Shown here in pieces: positions 38,405-47,399 of a stretch of DNA of 64,000 nucleotides; positions within the stretch are counted from its first letter, which is position 1; each line of letters opens with the position of its first letter. Made by a program: the position numbers and the translations under genes. Source of the stretch: Schauerella fraxinea (GTDB taxonomy: Bacteria > Pseudomonadota > Gammaproteobacteria > Burkholderiales > Burkholderiaceae_B); assembly GCA_030849965.1 (NCBI GenBank), contig JAVDKL010000001.1:3330554-3394553 (forward strand). Direction: 5' to 3'. The notes under the pieces were generated by a model. That model searched no databases. It saw only the letters and a program-made list of their open reading frames with translations, and had not been told where the DNA came from.

Positions 38405-38478
38405 GAAATTATATTTCACGTTAAAGCTGATGTGCAATATATAAACATATATTCGTCAATTAAGAAATCTAATTTCTT
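38405..38478. promoter_or_regulatory. Putative Lrp/AsnC binding sites in the divergent lrp-glmS region
   Basis: Two palindromes share the same core: GAAAT-TAT-ATTTC (38405-38417) and AAGAAAT-CTA-ATTTCTT (38462-38478). Their centres are 59 bases apart. A half-site ATTTCTT also lies at 38383-38389. The region is far more AT-rich than its surroundings, as expected for Lrp-type regulation. Confidence 0.5.
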
Positions 38479-38528
38479 CGCACCTGCTCCAGAATGCGTC
38501 ATCACTTAATGCATTGGAGTACCGGACT

Positions 38529-40361
38529 ATGTGTGGCATCGTCGGCGCCGTCGCTCAACGCGACATTACCCCTGTCCTCGTCGAAGGGCTGAAACGACTC
38601 GAGTACCGGGGTTACGACTCCTGCGGCGTGGCGCTCTATGCCGACGGCGAACTTCGCCGCACGCGCAGCACGCAGCGCGTGGCTGAATTGGGCGAACAGA
38701 TTGCTCAAGATAAGCTGTCCGGCTTCACCGGCATTGCCCACACCCGTTGGGCCACGCATGGCGCACCCGCCACGCACAACGCCCACCCGCACTTCTCGGC
38801 GCTCGCCAATGAAAAGCCGCGCATCGCGCTGGTTCACAACGGCATCATCGAAAACTATGAAGAACTGCGCACCGAATTGGAAGGCGTAGGCTTCGTCTTC
38901 GAAAGCCAAACCGATACCGAAGTGATCGCCCATCTGGTCAATCACCTGTATTCCGGCGACCTGTTCGAAGCCGTGCAGCAAACCGTGCGTCGCCTGCTGG
39001 GTGCTTACGCTATCGCTGTGTTCTGCCGCGACGAACCGCATCGTGTGGTCGGTGCACGCCAAGGCTCGCCGCTGGTGGTGGGCGTGGGCAACAACGAAAA
39101 CTTCCTTGCGTCCGACGCGCTGGCATTGGCCGGCACGACCGACAAGATCATCTACCTGGAAGACGGCGACGTCGTCGACCTGCAGCTCTCGCGCGTCTGG
39201 ATTGTAGACAGCGAAGGCAAATCGGTTGAGCGCGAGACGCACACCGTCAGCATCGCCAGTGGCTCGGCCGAACTCGGCCCCTATCGCCACTACATGCAAA
39301 AGGAAATCTTCGAGCAGCCGCGCGCCGTGGGCGACACGCTGCAGGATATCGAATCGATTACGCCCGAATTGTTTGGCGACGGCGCCTACAAGGTGTTCAA
39401 GTCGATCGACTCCGTGCTCATCCTCGCGTGCGGCACCAGCTACTACGCTGGCTTGACCGCCAAATACTGGATCGAATCGATCGCCAAGATTCCGGTCGCC
39501 GTCGAAATCGCCAGCGAATACCGCTACCGCGACAGCGTGCCCAATCCCAAGAGCCTGGTGGTCACCATCTCGCAATCGGGTGAAACGGCCGATACCCTCG
39601 CCGCACTTAAGCACGCCCGCTCATTGGGCATGACGCACACCCTCACGGTGTGCAACGTGGCCACCAGCGCCATGGTGCGCGAATGCGAACTGTCGTACAT
39701 CACGCGCGCCGGTGTTGAAATCGGCGTGGCTTCAACCAAAGCTTTCACCACCCAGCTCACGGCGTTGTTCCTGCTCACGTTGGCACTCGCGCAAACGCGC
39801 GGTCTGCTTACCGAAGCTGAAGAAGCCGAGCACATGAAAGCGCTGCGCCACCTGCCGGCCGCCATCGGCGCCGTGCTCGCGCTCGAGCCGCAAATCATGG
39901 CCTGGGCCGACCGCTTTGCCAGCAAGGAAAACGCGCTGTTCCTGGGCCGCGGCATGCACTATCCGATCGCCATGGAAGGCGCGCTCAAGCTCAAGGAAAT
40001 CAGCTACATCCACGCCGAGGCCTACCCGGCCGGCGAGCTGAAGCACGGCCCGTTGGCGCTCGTCACGGCCAGCATGCCGGTGGTAACGATCGCTCCGCGC
40101 GATGCGTTGCTGGAAAAGCTCAAGTCGAACATGCAGGAAGTGCGTGCGCGGGGCGGCGAGCTGTATGTGTTTGCCGACGGCGACAGCAAGATCTCCAGCG
40201 CTGAAGGCATGCACGTGATTCGCTTGCCGGAACACTACGGTAAGTTGTCGCCGATCTTGCACACGATCCCGCTGCAGTTGCTGGCATATCACACGGCATG
40301 CGCGCGTGGGACGGATGTGGACAAGCCGCGGAATTTGGCGAAGAGCGTGACGGTGGAGTGA
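38529..40361 (+). CDS. glmS: Glutamine-fructose-6-phosphate aminotransferase (isomerising)
   Basis: This 610-residue enzyme makes glucosamine-6-phosphate from fructose-6-phosphate and glutamine, the first step to UDP-GlcNAc. After removal of Met the N-terminal nucleophile is the Cys of MCGIVGAV. The glutaminase domain has HTRWATHG; two SIS domains follow with [10 protein letters not shown] and [12 protein letters not shown]. The C terminus ends KSVTVE as in the family. Start 38529 is fixed by the catalytic Cys. GGAG is nine bases upstream. Confidence 0.97.
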   Translation: MCGIVGAVAQRDITPVLVEGLKRLEYRGYDSCGVALYADGELRRTRSTQRVAELGEQIAQDKLSGFTGIAHTRWATHGAPATHNAHPHFSALANEKPRIALVHNGIIENYEELRTELEGVGFVFESQTDTEVIAHLVNHLYSGDLFEAVQQTVRRLLGAYAIAVFCRDEPHRVVGARQGSPLVVGVGNNENFLASDALALAGTTDKIIYLEDGDVVDLQLSRVWIVDSEGKSVERETHTVSIASGSAELGPYRHYMQKEIFEQPRAVGDTLQDIESITPELFGDGAYKVFKSIDSVLILACGTSYYAGLTAKYWIESIAKIPVAVEIASEYRYRDSVPNPKSLVVTISQSGETADTLAALKHARSLGMTHTLTVCNVATSAMVRECELSYITRAGVEIGVASTKAFTTQLTALFLLTLALAQTRGLLTEAEEAEHMKALRHLPAAIGAVLALEPQIMAWADRFASKENALFLGRGMHYPIAMEGALKLKEISYIHAEAYPAGELKHGPLALVTASMPVVTIAPRDALLEKLKSNMQEVRARGGELYVFADGDSKISSAEGMHVIRLPEHYGKLSPILHTIPLQLLAYHTACARGTDVDKPRNLAKSVTVE

Positions 40362-40492
40362 GGGGTGGATTCCTCCATACCGACCAGTATGTAGGATTCA
40401 TTGGGCCCTTTAGACACGCTAGATACCGGGCGACGGTACAAACGATACCGAAGCGGTTCTAGCGAAGTCTGGTCAGCGGTACTGCCCGGAAA

Positions 40493-41266
40493 TCAACGCT
40501 TAGACGACCACACCGGTGCGCGTTTTTCGACGAAAGCCGCAATGCCTTCCTTGGCGCTGGGCCGTCCGGCCGCCACACAGAAGCTATCCGCAGCGGCCTG
40601 TACAGCGGAACGGTAGCCGTTGTCGTTGGCCTGCATGAATGCCTGGCGCCCATACCGCACGACCTCGGGCGACTTTGCGCACAACGTGGCGGCGAGCGTT
40701 CGGGCGGCGGTCATGGCTTGCCCGGGTGCCACCACTCTGGACACCAGCCCCAACTCGGCTGCTTCGTTAGCATCGAATACCCGACCGGTGAACAGCAATT
40801 CGAACGCCCGATGGCGCCCGATGATACGCGGCAGGTGCGAGAAGTGGATCGACGGCGGCACGCCTGCGTTGATCTCCGGATATCCGAAATCCGCACTTTC
40901 CGAGGCGACGATCATGTCGCACGACACGGCCAGCGTCATGCCGCCACCCCGCGCGGTGCCATCCACCGCGGCAATCGTGGGTTTGCCCATGTGGAACTGC
41001 GTGTCCACATTGCGCACATAGAGCCGCTGAAGCAGGTCGCGAACTTTTCCGTGTTCGCCTTCGTGGATGGCCATCAAGTTCAGCCCGGCGCAGAAGCGGT
41101 CGGGAACGGCGCTGCCCACGATGACGGCAAGCACGTCATCGTCGTCTGCTGCACGCTGCAACGCGGCGAGGTAATCATCCAGCATGTGTTCGGACAGTGC
41201 GTTTACTGGCGGATTGTCGAAGAGGATTTCTGCGGTTCGGTTTCGAACGTCGTATCGAATCATCAT
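40493..41266 (-). CDS. Enoyl-CoA hydratase/isomerase (crotonase) family protein
   Basis: This 257-residue crotonase has the oxyanion-hole segments FCAGLNLMAI and AVDGTARGGGMTLAVSCD. It keeps a Glu in YPEINAGVPPSIH at the position of the second catalytic Glu of hydratases. Its ATG overlaps the stop of the CoA-transferase gene, so the two are coupled. In the carnitine pathway the analogous pair is CaiB/CaiD. The substrate here is unknown; the pair plus a Bug receptor and divergent LysR suggests catabolism of an organic acid. Confidence 0.88.
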   Translation of the reverse strand: MMIRYDVRNRTAEILFDNPPVNALSEHMLDDYLAALQRAADDDDVLAVIVGSAVPDRFCAGLNLMAIHEGEHGKVRDLLQRLYVRNVDTQFHMGKPTIAAVDGTARGGGMTLAVSCDMIVASESADFGYPEINAGVPPSIHFSHLPRIIGRHRAFELLFTGRVFDANEAAELGLVSRVVAPGQAMTAARTLAATLCAKSPEVVRYGRQAFMQANDNGYRSAVQAAADSFCVAAGRPSAKEGIAAFVEKRAPVWSSKR

Positions 41267-42489
41267 GCACCTTCTGGCTGATTGGTTTCGTCCTGCTTCC
41301 ACTGATGCACGACCGACGCCTTGAGCAAGGCGGCGATCGCGTCAGCGTCGTAGCCCAACTCCTGCAGTACGTCACGCGTATGTTGACCATGCAAAGGAGG
41401 CGGACACACGGTCTCGCGTGGTTGGTCCTCGAATCTCACGGGTAGGCCGATGTGTTTGAGGGTGCCCGCCACCGGGTGCTCTGAGCACGCAATGAGTTCT
41501 CGGGCCTGGACCTGGGGATGATTCAACGCTTGCCCCAGCGTGTGGATAGGCGAGCAAGACACTTTGATGCGGCTAAGCAGGCTCACCCACTCGGAAACGG
41601 TACGTGTGGCAATGCGTTGCTGCACAAGCTGGACTGAGCGCGCGAGATTAGTCAGTCGCTGTGCGTTCGTTGCGAAATCGGGGTGATTGGCATATTCGGC
41701 CATATCAGCTGCTTCGCAAAAGCGGCGCCATTGCGCGTCGTTCCCAGCGCCCAGCATGAGCGGGCCGTCCTTGGCTTGAAATGCCTGATAAGGGCACATG
41801 CTTGGATGCGCTGTCCCCATCCGCTGCGGGTCCTTGCCCGTGTGCCAGTACGTTTGCGCCATGTAACTCATGAAGCCTAAAGCCGTATCAAGCAACGCCA
41901 GTTCGACATACACACCCTTGCCTGTGCGTTGACGCTCAATGACCGCTGCCAGCACGCCACTCAACCCGAACATCGCCGTGCCGATATCCACGGGAGAAAA
42001 ACTGGCCCGTGCAAAATCACCGTCCGGGTGACCCAAGGTACTGATCATGCCGCTGAATGCCTGCAGCATAACGTCGTATCCCGGTTCGTTACCCATCGGA
42101 CCGGTGCGCCCATAACCACTGATCTCGCAATAAATCAGCTTTGGGTTGAGCGCCATCAGCGTGGTCCGATCGATGCCAAGCCGTTGCGCAGATCCGCTGC
42201 CGAAGCCCTGCAGCACAATGTCGGCATCCTTGACCAGACGATGTGCGACCTCGCGACCTTCGGTGGATTTGAGATCCAGCGCAATGCTTCGTTTATTGTG
42301 GTTGACGGCAAGAAAGATCGTTGACTCCCCTTGCACGGTGGGCGTCCACCCACGGGTGTCGTCACCCATTTCGACGGGCTCGACCTTGATGACCTCTGCG
42401 CCTAACTCGCCCAGGTACTGCGCACACAGCGGCCCCGCCAGCACTTTGGAGAAATCGACGAGTTTCAATCCAGCTAAAGGTCGCATCAT
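41263..42489 (-). CDS. CaiB/BaiF family CoA transferase
   Basis: This 408-residue class III CoA transferase has the N-terminal GLKLVDFSKVLAGPLCAQYLGELGAEVIKVE pattern (about residues 7-38), a catalytic Asp in NEPGYDVMLQAFSG and the typical C-terminal extension. Enzymes of this family move CoA between carboxylic acids. It lies 28 bases downstream of the Bug receptor and overlaps the crotonase start. Confidence 0.93.
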   Translation of the reverse strand: MMRPLAGLKLVDFSKVLAGPLCAQYLGELGAEVIKVEPVEMGDDTRGWTPTVQGESTIFLAVNHNKRSIALDLKSTEGREVAHRLVKDADIVLQGFGSGSAQRLGIDRTTLMALNPKLIYCEISGYGRTGPMGNEPGYDVMLQAFSGMISTLGHPDGDFARASFSPVDIGTAMFGLSGVLAAVIERQRTGKGVYVELALLDTALGFMSYMAQTYWHTGKDPQRMGTAHPSMCPYQAFQAKDGPLMLGAGNDAQWRRFCEAADMAEYANHPDFATNAQRLTNLARSVQLVQQRIATRTVSEWVSLLSRIKVSCSPIHTLGQALNHPQVQARELIACSEHPVAGTLKHIGLPVRFEDQPRETVCPPPLHGQHTRDVLQELGYDADAIAALLKASVVHQWKQDETNQPEGA

Positions 42490-42517
42490 TCAGCTCCTTC
42501 TTGATTACGTGTAGCCA

Positions 42518-43504
42518 TCATTCGGCTTTGATTCCCATCTCAACGACCGCCTTGCGCCACACTTCTGTGTCCTCGCGCACAAATCGCTCGACCTCATCTG
42601 CAGGCACCGTGAATGGATCAACACCGCGCTCGGCGACGCCTTTGCGGTAAGCAGGATTCTGGGCGGCCTTGGCAACGGCCAGGCGCAGACGCTTGACGGT
42701 TTCCGGCGGCGTCTTGGCCGAGGCTTGCAGCACGAACCAAAAATTCAGGTTGCTCTTGCCGTAACCCTTTTCCTTCAACGTAGGCACGTTGGGCAACAAC
42801 GCGGAGCGTTCTTGTGACGTAATCGCCAAGCCCACCAGTTGGCCGCCTTCCACCGTCGTCACCGCAGTCGTCATGCTGTCGAACATGAAGTCGATGCGTC
42901 CGGCCAGCATATCTGCCTTGGCGTTGCCGCTGCCTTTGTAGGCAATGGGAATGGCTTTGATACCGGTCAGCCCGCGTAACAACTCGCCGTAAATGTGCGG
43001 TGACGTCCCGGGGCCGAAGGTTGCAAAGGTCAGCTCTTTTTCTTTGCCTTTTTTGATCAAATCCTCGATTGTCTTCACACCCGAGTCGGGATGCACGACC
43101 AGCACATTGGCCAGCGACCCTGTAATGCCGATAGGCACCAGATCCTTGGCGGGATCGAACCGTTGTCCTGGATACAGAATGGGATTGACTGCCTGCATGG
43201 CCGCCGTTGTGTGAACCAACATCGTCCCTTCGGCTGGCGCATCCACGACGAATTGCGTGCCGATATTGCCGGACGCACCTGCCTTGTTCTCAACAACGAC
43301 AGTCGCCTTCAGCTCTTCGGAGAGTGCCTGAGCGAACAGGCGAGCGATAAAGTCAGTGGGTCCCGCAGCCGAGAAGGGCACCACGAGACGAATCGTGGAT
43401 TGATCGCCGATCAGTTGCGCCATCACTGCCTTGGGAGGAATGATGGTCGCGGCTGATGCCATGGCTGCGGCTAATACAAACTTACGGCGGTTGGGAATGT
43501 GCAT
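42518..43504 (-). CDS. Bug/TctC-family substrate-binding protein with Tat-like signal
   Basis: This 328-residue Bug receptor has a signal with twin arginines (NRRKFVLAAAM, residues 5-15), suggestive of Tat export, unlike the Sec signals of the other Bug proteins here. Mature features include IRLVVPFSAAGPTDFIARL and ENKAGASGNIGTQF. It is first in the Bug-CoA transferase-crotonase run and likely captures the acid that the enzymes process. The start at 43504 has GGAGG six to ten bases upstream; longer readings lack a ribosome-binding site. Confidence 0.92.
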   Translation of the reverse strand: MHIPNRRKFVLAAAMASAATIIPPKAVMAQLIGDQSTIRLVVPFSAAGPTDFIARLFAQALSEELKATVVVENKAGASGNIGTQFVVDAPAEGTMLVHTTAAMQAVNPILYPGQRFDPAKDLVPIGITGSLANVLVVHPDSGVKTIEDLIKKGKEKELTFATFGPGTSPHIYGELLRGLTGIKAIPIAYKGSGNAKADMLAGRIDFMFDSMTTAVTTVEGGQLVGLAITSQERSALLPNVPTLKEKGYGKSNLNFWFVLQASAKTPPETVKRLRLAVAKAAQNPAYRKGVAERGVDPFTVPADEVERFVREDTEVWRKAVVEMGIKAE

Positions 43505-43608
43505 AGTCTGCCTCCGGTGTGTATCCATGGCCTTGTCAGTCGGCCATTGGTGGTGGAGGCCAACTATCTGCGTGGGCCGCATATAAATCAAATGTTATGT
43601 TTTTATGG

Positions 43609-43629
43609 ATGCCATATAAAATTTGGTAT
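43609..43629. promoter_or_regulatory. Candidate LysR binding site, divergent lysR-bug region
   Basis: An imperfect dyad TGCCA, nine bases, TGGTA lies in the AT-rich 159-base gap between the Bug start (43504) and the LysR start (43664), about 35 bases before the latter. The T-N11-A pattern and location fit a LysR-type site, but the symmetry is incomplete. Confidence 0.35.
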
Positions 43630-43663
43630 ATCAAAGTTTGCGGTTGCCTTTTTGGAGTCATGT

Positions 43664-44623
43664 GTGCCCATCGACCTGCGGGATCTGCGACACTTTCTTT
43701 CGGTAGCGGCCGCGGGATCAATCTCTCGTGCGGCCGAACTTCAGCACATGACACAGCCTGCGCTGAGCGTGCTTGTCCGGCAGCTTGAGGAAGAGTTGGG
43801 TACGTCGCTTTTTGAGAGGTTGCCCAAAGGTGTAGCGTTGACGGAGGCGGGAGAGCGCTTGCGCGTGCATGCCAAGGACATTCTTGCGCGAACCGAGTTC
43901 GCCATAGAGGAGGTCAGCCAGCAGGCGCGCGTGCCAAGCGGGCATGTGGCTATCGGCTTGCCCCAATCACTCGCGCGATTTTTGACTGTTCCGCTGGTTG
44001 CAGAAGTGTTGTCGCGCTGGCCGCAAATTCGGCTTCAGATCATTGAGTTGAGTTCGGGTTATATCCCGGAATATCTCCGGAAAGGGGAGATCGCTATTGG
44101 CATGACATTCGGGCAGGACGAAAGGCGCGACCTGCACTACACCGCGTTGATCGAAGAGGAATTGGTGTTCATTAGTTCTGCTGCGTTGTTGCGCAAGCAT
44201 CTGGGGGCGGCAAGCGCGCGACGCAAATCAATCCGACTATCTGAAATGGCTGATTTCCCGATGATTCTTCCGACACGCACGCATAGTTTGCGTATGCGAC
44301 TAGAAGATTATTTACAACGTGCGGGACAGCAACTGACGATTGCCGCCGAGGTGAACACCACACCGCAGTTGATTGGATTGGCTGCTTCCGGCGTCGCGGC
44401 GACGATTCTTTCCTATTCGTCCGTGGTGGGCGACAGCAGTTCCAGCAAGGTGCGTGCGCTTCATGTGGAAACGCCCAGACTGACGCGGTCCGTCTATCTG
44501 TGCACGAATCCCAGCACGCCCAAAACCATAGCGGTGATGAGTGTTGTGCGCTTGCTGGTGGATACCGTGCAGCGGTTGACCGGTGATGGGGTTTGGCCGA
44601 CGTATATGAAAGAATTGAGGTAG
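43664..44623 (+). CDS. LysR-family transcriptional regulator
   Basis: This 319-residue regulator starts at GTG 43664 with GGAG six bases upstream; this places the helix-turn-helix (ISRAAELQHMTQPALSVLVRQLEEELG) at the usual residues 18-45. A substrate-binding domain follows. It is divergent from the Bug-CoA transferase-crotonase genes and presumably controls them in response to their substrate. A longer N-terminal reading is in frame but atypical. Confidence 0.92.
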   Translation: MPIDLRDLRHFLSVAAAGSISRAAELQHMTQPALSVLVRQLEEELGTSLFERLPKGVALTEAGERLRVHAKDILARTEFAIEEVSQQARVPSGHVAIGLPQSLARFLTVPLVAEVLSRWPQIRLQIIELSSGYIPEYLRKGEIAIGMTFGQDERRDLHYTALIEEELVFISSAALLRKHLGAASARRKSIRLSEMADFPMILPTRTHSLRMRLEDYLQRAGQQLTIAAEVNTTPQLIGLAASGVAATILSYSSVVGDSSSSKVRALHVETPRLTRSVYLCTNPSTPKTIAVMSVVRLLVDTVQRLTGDGVWPTYMKELR

Positions 44624-44657
44624 GCCGAAACAACAAACCTTGCTAGGCCGCTTGCAA

Positions 44658-45515
44658 TTACCGTGATCCCTTGGTCGCGCCATAGGCATCTTCCAACAAC
44701 ACCCATCGCTCAATTCTGCCGCGCTTGCCCACGTAGGCAATCTTCATCCAGGTGTCACCTTCGAAGGCCAGCATCTCGGTCTTGTCGCCCTTGATGAGAT
44801 AACCCTTCGTGGCCGCGAGTGCATCCGCGGCAGAGTAAAGCGCAAGGCGTTTCACGGGCACCACCCACGTGGCCTTCTCATCGCCGCCCGCGTCATAAGG
44901 CAACACCGTCTCGCTCAGAATGGCGCCTTGCCGGTCGTACGTCACTGCTCGCGTGGGCAGTGTGAACGTTGGCCAATTAGCCGCATTCTTGGGTGCACGG
45001 GATTGCTCCGAGATCCACACCGATCCATCAGGCTCGAACTGCAGCACGTCGTAATGTTGACGCGCGCCGCCTCGGCATTCGCTGCGTACCGCCTTGCGTT
45101 GCGGCACGAGCGCGATGTTCCAGAAGCCCTCACAGTTCTGCTTCTCCGACACGCCCGCCGGCAACTTGAACCGCTTGTAGGATGTGGACTTAGGGTCGTA
45201 GAGATAGAGAGCGTAACTCACATCCACCGGGCCCGCCGGAATGCCGACGGCAAGGTCAGCAAAACCATCAGCGTTGTAGTCTTCCTGCTTGAACCTGGGC
45301 TCACCGCCGTCCAGCATGTCGTCGTCCGTTGCGAGTGACGTGCGTTGCCCCTGCGGCTGGATCAGGTTGTAGCGTCCACCTTTTTTCTCCACGTGCGCCC
45401 TGACGTCCGGTGCTGGCGTGAGCGTCATGGGTAGGCGGTCTGCAGCGTGCGCGGCCAGACCGGTGAATAGTGTGAAGGCAAGGAGGGAGAACATTCGAGT
45501 TCGCATGGTGTGCAT
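44658..45515 (-). CDS. Secreted protein of XAC2610-like type
   Basis: This 285-residue protein has a Sec signal peptide (hydrophobic stretch about residues 9-24, cleavage near AAHAAD). The mature part has an FG-GAP-like acidic loop KQEDYNADGFADLAVGIP that could bind calcium, and SYALYLYDPKSTSYKR, a pattern seen in XAC2610-related proteins. The Xanthomonas member is described as an immunity protein against a type IV-secreted lysozyme effector. No toxin or secretion gene is adjacent here, so that role is not implied. It is 11 bases after the HD gene and probably co-transcribed. Confidence 0.6.
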   Translation of the reverse strand: MHTMRTRMFSLLAFTLFTGLAAHAADRLPMTLTPAPDVRAHVEKKGGRYNLIQPQGQRTSLATDDDMLDGGEPRFKQEDYNADGFADLAVGIPAGPVDVSYALYLYDPKSTSYKRFKLPAGVSEKQNCEGFWNIALVPQRKAVRSECRGGARQHYDVLQFEPDGSVWISEQSRAPKNAANWPTFTLPTRAVTYDRQGAILSETVLPYDAGGDEKATWVVPVKRLALYSAADALAATKGYLIKGDKTEMLAFEGDTWMKIAYVGKRGRIERWVLLEDAYGATKGSR

Positions 45516-45526
45516 ACTTTGCGTTC

Positions 45527-46138
45527 TCAATTTTCTGGTTGCCGCAGCGTGGCGGTCGGCCGGTCTGAAAAATGTTGCGTCACCCACTGCTCACAGACTT
45601 CCCATAGTGCCGGTGCGCCGCGTTTGATGGCCGGGCCATAGCGCGACAAAACCTGGTCCATCGAAACATCATTCTGGTTCCACGTGCCGCCGTCTGTGAA
45701 TACGTTGATCAGCAGGGGCTGAAACCGGTCGAGTGCTTTCGCGAACGTCGCGTCATCTGATTCTGCGCGCTCAAATTCTTGCCAGAGGCTCAGAAATTCA
45801 GTGCCCTGCTGTTGTGGCAGAAGCCCGAATATCCGCGCAGCGGCGCGGGCTTCCTCTTCGGCTTGCACATCAGCGGATGACCCGCCGTGAATGGGGTAGT
45901 CCCCAACGTCGATCTCTACGATATCGTGCAAGAGAAGCATCTTGATCACGCGATGGACGTCTACCGTGCCGCTCGCATAGTCGTTGAGCACCATCGCATA
46001 CACGCTTAAGTGCCACGAATGTTCGGCGGAATTTTCCTTCCGGCTTTTATCGAGAAGCGGAGACTGTCGGACAACGTTCTTGAGGCGGTCGATCTCTCTC
46101 AAGAAACTCAGCTGATGTAGCAAGGGGGTCAACGGCAT
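45527..46138 (-). CDS. HD-domain phosphohydrolase (YfbR-like)
   Basis: This protein of about 203 residues has the HD metal site split as AEHSWHLS and LLLHDIVEIDVGDYP, the layout of YfbR-type 5'-deoxynucleotidases. It could hydrolyse dNMPs or related phosphates. The start is uncertain: MPLTPLLHQLSFLREIDRLKNV at 46138 matches the family start, but in-frame ATGs at 46174 and 46228 exist and no candidate has a strong ribosome-binding site. Confidence 0.82.
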   Translation of the reverse strand: MPLTPLLHQLSFLREIDRLKNVVRQSPLLDKSRKENSAEHSWHLSVYAMVLNDYASGTVDVHRVIKMLLLHDIVEIDVGDYPIHGGSSADVQAEEEARAAARIFGLLPQQQGTEFLSLWQEFERAESDDATFAKALDRFQPLLINVFTDGGTWNQNDVSMDQVLSRYGPAIKRGAPALWEVCEQWVTQHFSDRPTATLRQPEN

Positions 46139-46379
46139 ATTCTTCACATCGGGAATGACAGGGCGCTGGGCCATTCTAATGCTGCTCGCCGTCACCACGC
46201 CCTTGCTCGGATGCGCATTGAATGCCATGTCGTGCCGTATCTACTGACGGTCAAAATGACCGGATGACTGGATATCGGATAACGACGTGCTTAGTTTCTA
46301 CATCCGATGGTCACCACAATCAGGTCACCATCGACCGATCCACCAAGGACGGATTCTCCATTGATCAACTCGCCATCAA

Positions 46380-47303
46380 TCAATACAGCACGCTGCACCC
46401 TTTCCACACCCCTGTCGTCACCAGCCGCTTGATCTCATCCTTGCACAGCGCAATCACGCGTTCCACAGCAACCGTGAGAGGCATGCTGGCACTTGCGCAC
46501 AGCACGAGCTCCCGCGCTGGCCCCAGATCCAGCGCATGTGCGGCAATGTTGCCGTTAACGATATCCGGGCCGGCGGCCGAGTAGGGCAGGATGGTGGCCG
46601 CCATGCCCTCGCGTACGGCGGCAATCAGGATTGCCGATGAGCTGGCCTGCGCAAACAGGTTGCACACCAGGCGCGATGAAAGGAACGCATGATCCACCCG
46701 CGCGCGCAGCGTATTGGGCAAGCTGGGCAAGATGAGCGGCACATGATGAAAATCAGGAATCGACAGTCGGCCATTCGGCAGTTTCACGTCGGCATGGGTG
46801 AGCAGGAAAAGGTCTTCAAGCAACAGCGGTGTGCAGAGCAATCCCTGCACGGATTGCTGGTCGGGCGATAACGAAAAATCGATGCGGCCTTGCTGCACGA
46901 GTTTGGTGAGGTCCGCACTGGGTGTGTCGACGATTTCCAGCACGACAGACGGCAGCGTGTCCTTCACCTTCTGCATCAGCGGCAATGACAGGATGCGCGC
47001 CGTGCTCGACGCCAGGCCGATGGAGACGGTGCCGGTGACATGATCGGCCGTCCGCGCCAGGAGGCTGCGCGTGGTATCGACTTGCCGGAGGATGGTTTGC
47101 GCGTGTCTATAGAGCAGCATGCCTTCGGCGGTGGGTTCGACCCCTTTGACGCCGCGCACCAGTAGCGACACCCCGAGTGTTTCTTCCAATAGCGCCATTT
47201 GCTGGCTGAGCGCAGGCTGGGCCACATGTAGGCTTTCGGCCGCGCGCGTCATGTTGCGCAATTCGATAATCCGCACGAAGTACTTGAGCTGACGCAGGTT
47301 CAT
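46380..47303 (-). CDS. LysR-family transcriptional regulator
   Basis: This 307-residue regulator has an N-terminal helix-turn-helix (MTRAAESLHVAQPALSQQMALLEETLG) and a periplasmic-binding-type effector domain. It is divergent from the CoA transferase-crotonase-Bug run. A perfect 15-base dyad with LysR-box form lies five bases before its start codon, so it probably represses itself. The 150 bases after its stop hold several short dyads (for example CGGTCA-AAA-TGACCG near 46246) and no gene. Confidence 0.93.
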   Translation of the reverse strand: MNLRQLKYFVRIIELRNMTRAAESLHVAQPALSQQMALLEETLGVSLLVRGVKGVEPTAEGMLLYRHAQTILRQVDTTRSLLARTADHVTGTVSIGLASSTARILSLPLMQKVKDTLPSVVLEIVDTPSADLTKLVQQGRIDFSLSPDQQSVQGLLCTPLLLEDLFLLTHADVKLPNGRLSIPDFHHVPLILPSLPNTLRARVDHAFLSSRLVCNLFAQASSSAILIAAVREGMAATILPYSAAGPDIVNGNIAAHALDLGPARELVLCASASMPLTVAVERVIALCKDEIKRLVTTGVWKGCSVLY

Positions 47304-47307
47304 GGCA

Positions 47308-47322
47308 ATAAGATTTTCTTAT
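47308..47322. promoter_or_regulatory. LysR-type operator between lysR and CoA transferase gene
   Basis: ATAAGA-TTT-TCTTAT is a perfect 15-base palindrome with the T-N11-A core. It abuts the start of the divergent lysR gene and lies upstream of a likely -10 box (TAGAAT, 47367-47372) for the CoA transferase operon, whose -35 is poor, as expected for an activated promoter. Confidence 0.65.
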
Positions 47323-47399
47323 GGGTCGATCGGTAATGCGTATTTTTATGTCTCGGAGGGTCTGCCTAGAATGGGTTGCATACCGAGGAGACAAAAAAG

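Noticed and set aside
40362-40492. Possible terminator between glmS and the crotonase gene
   Set aside because: Only short imperfect stems were found and no T tract, so no terminator is claimed.
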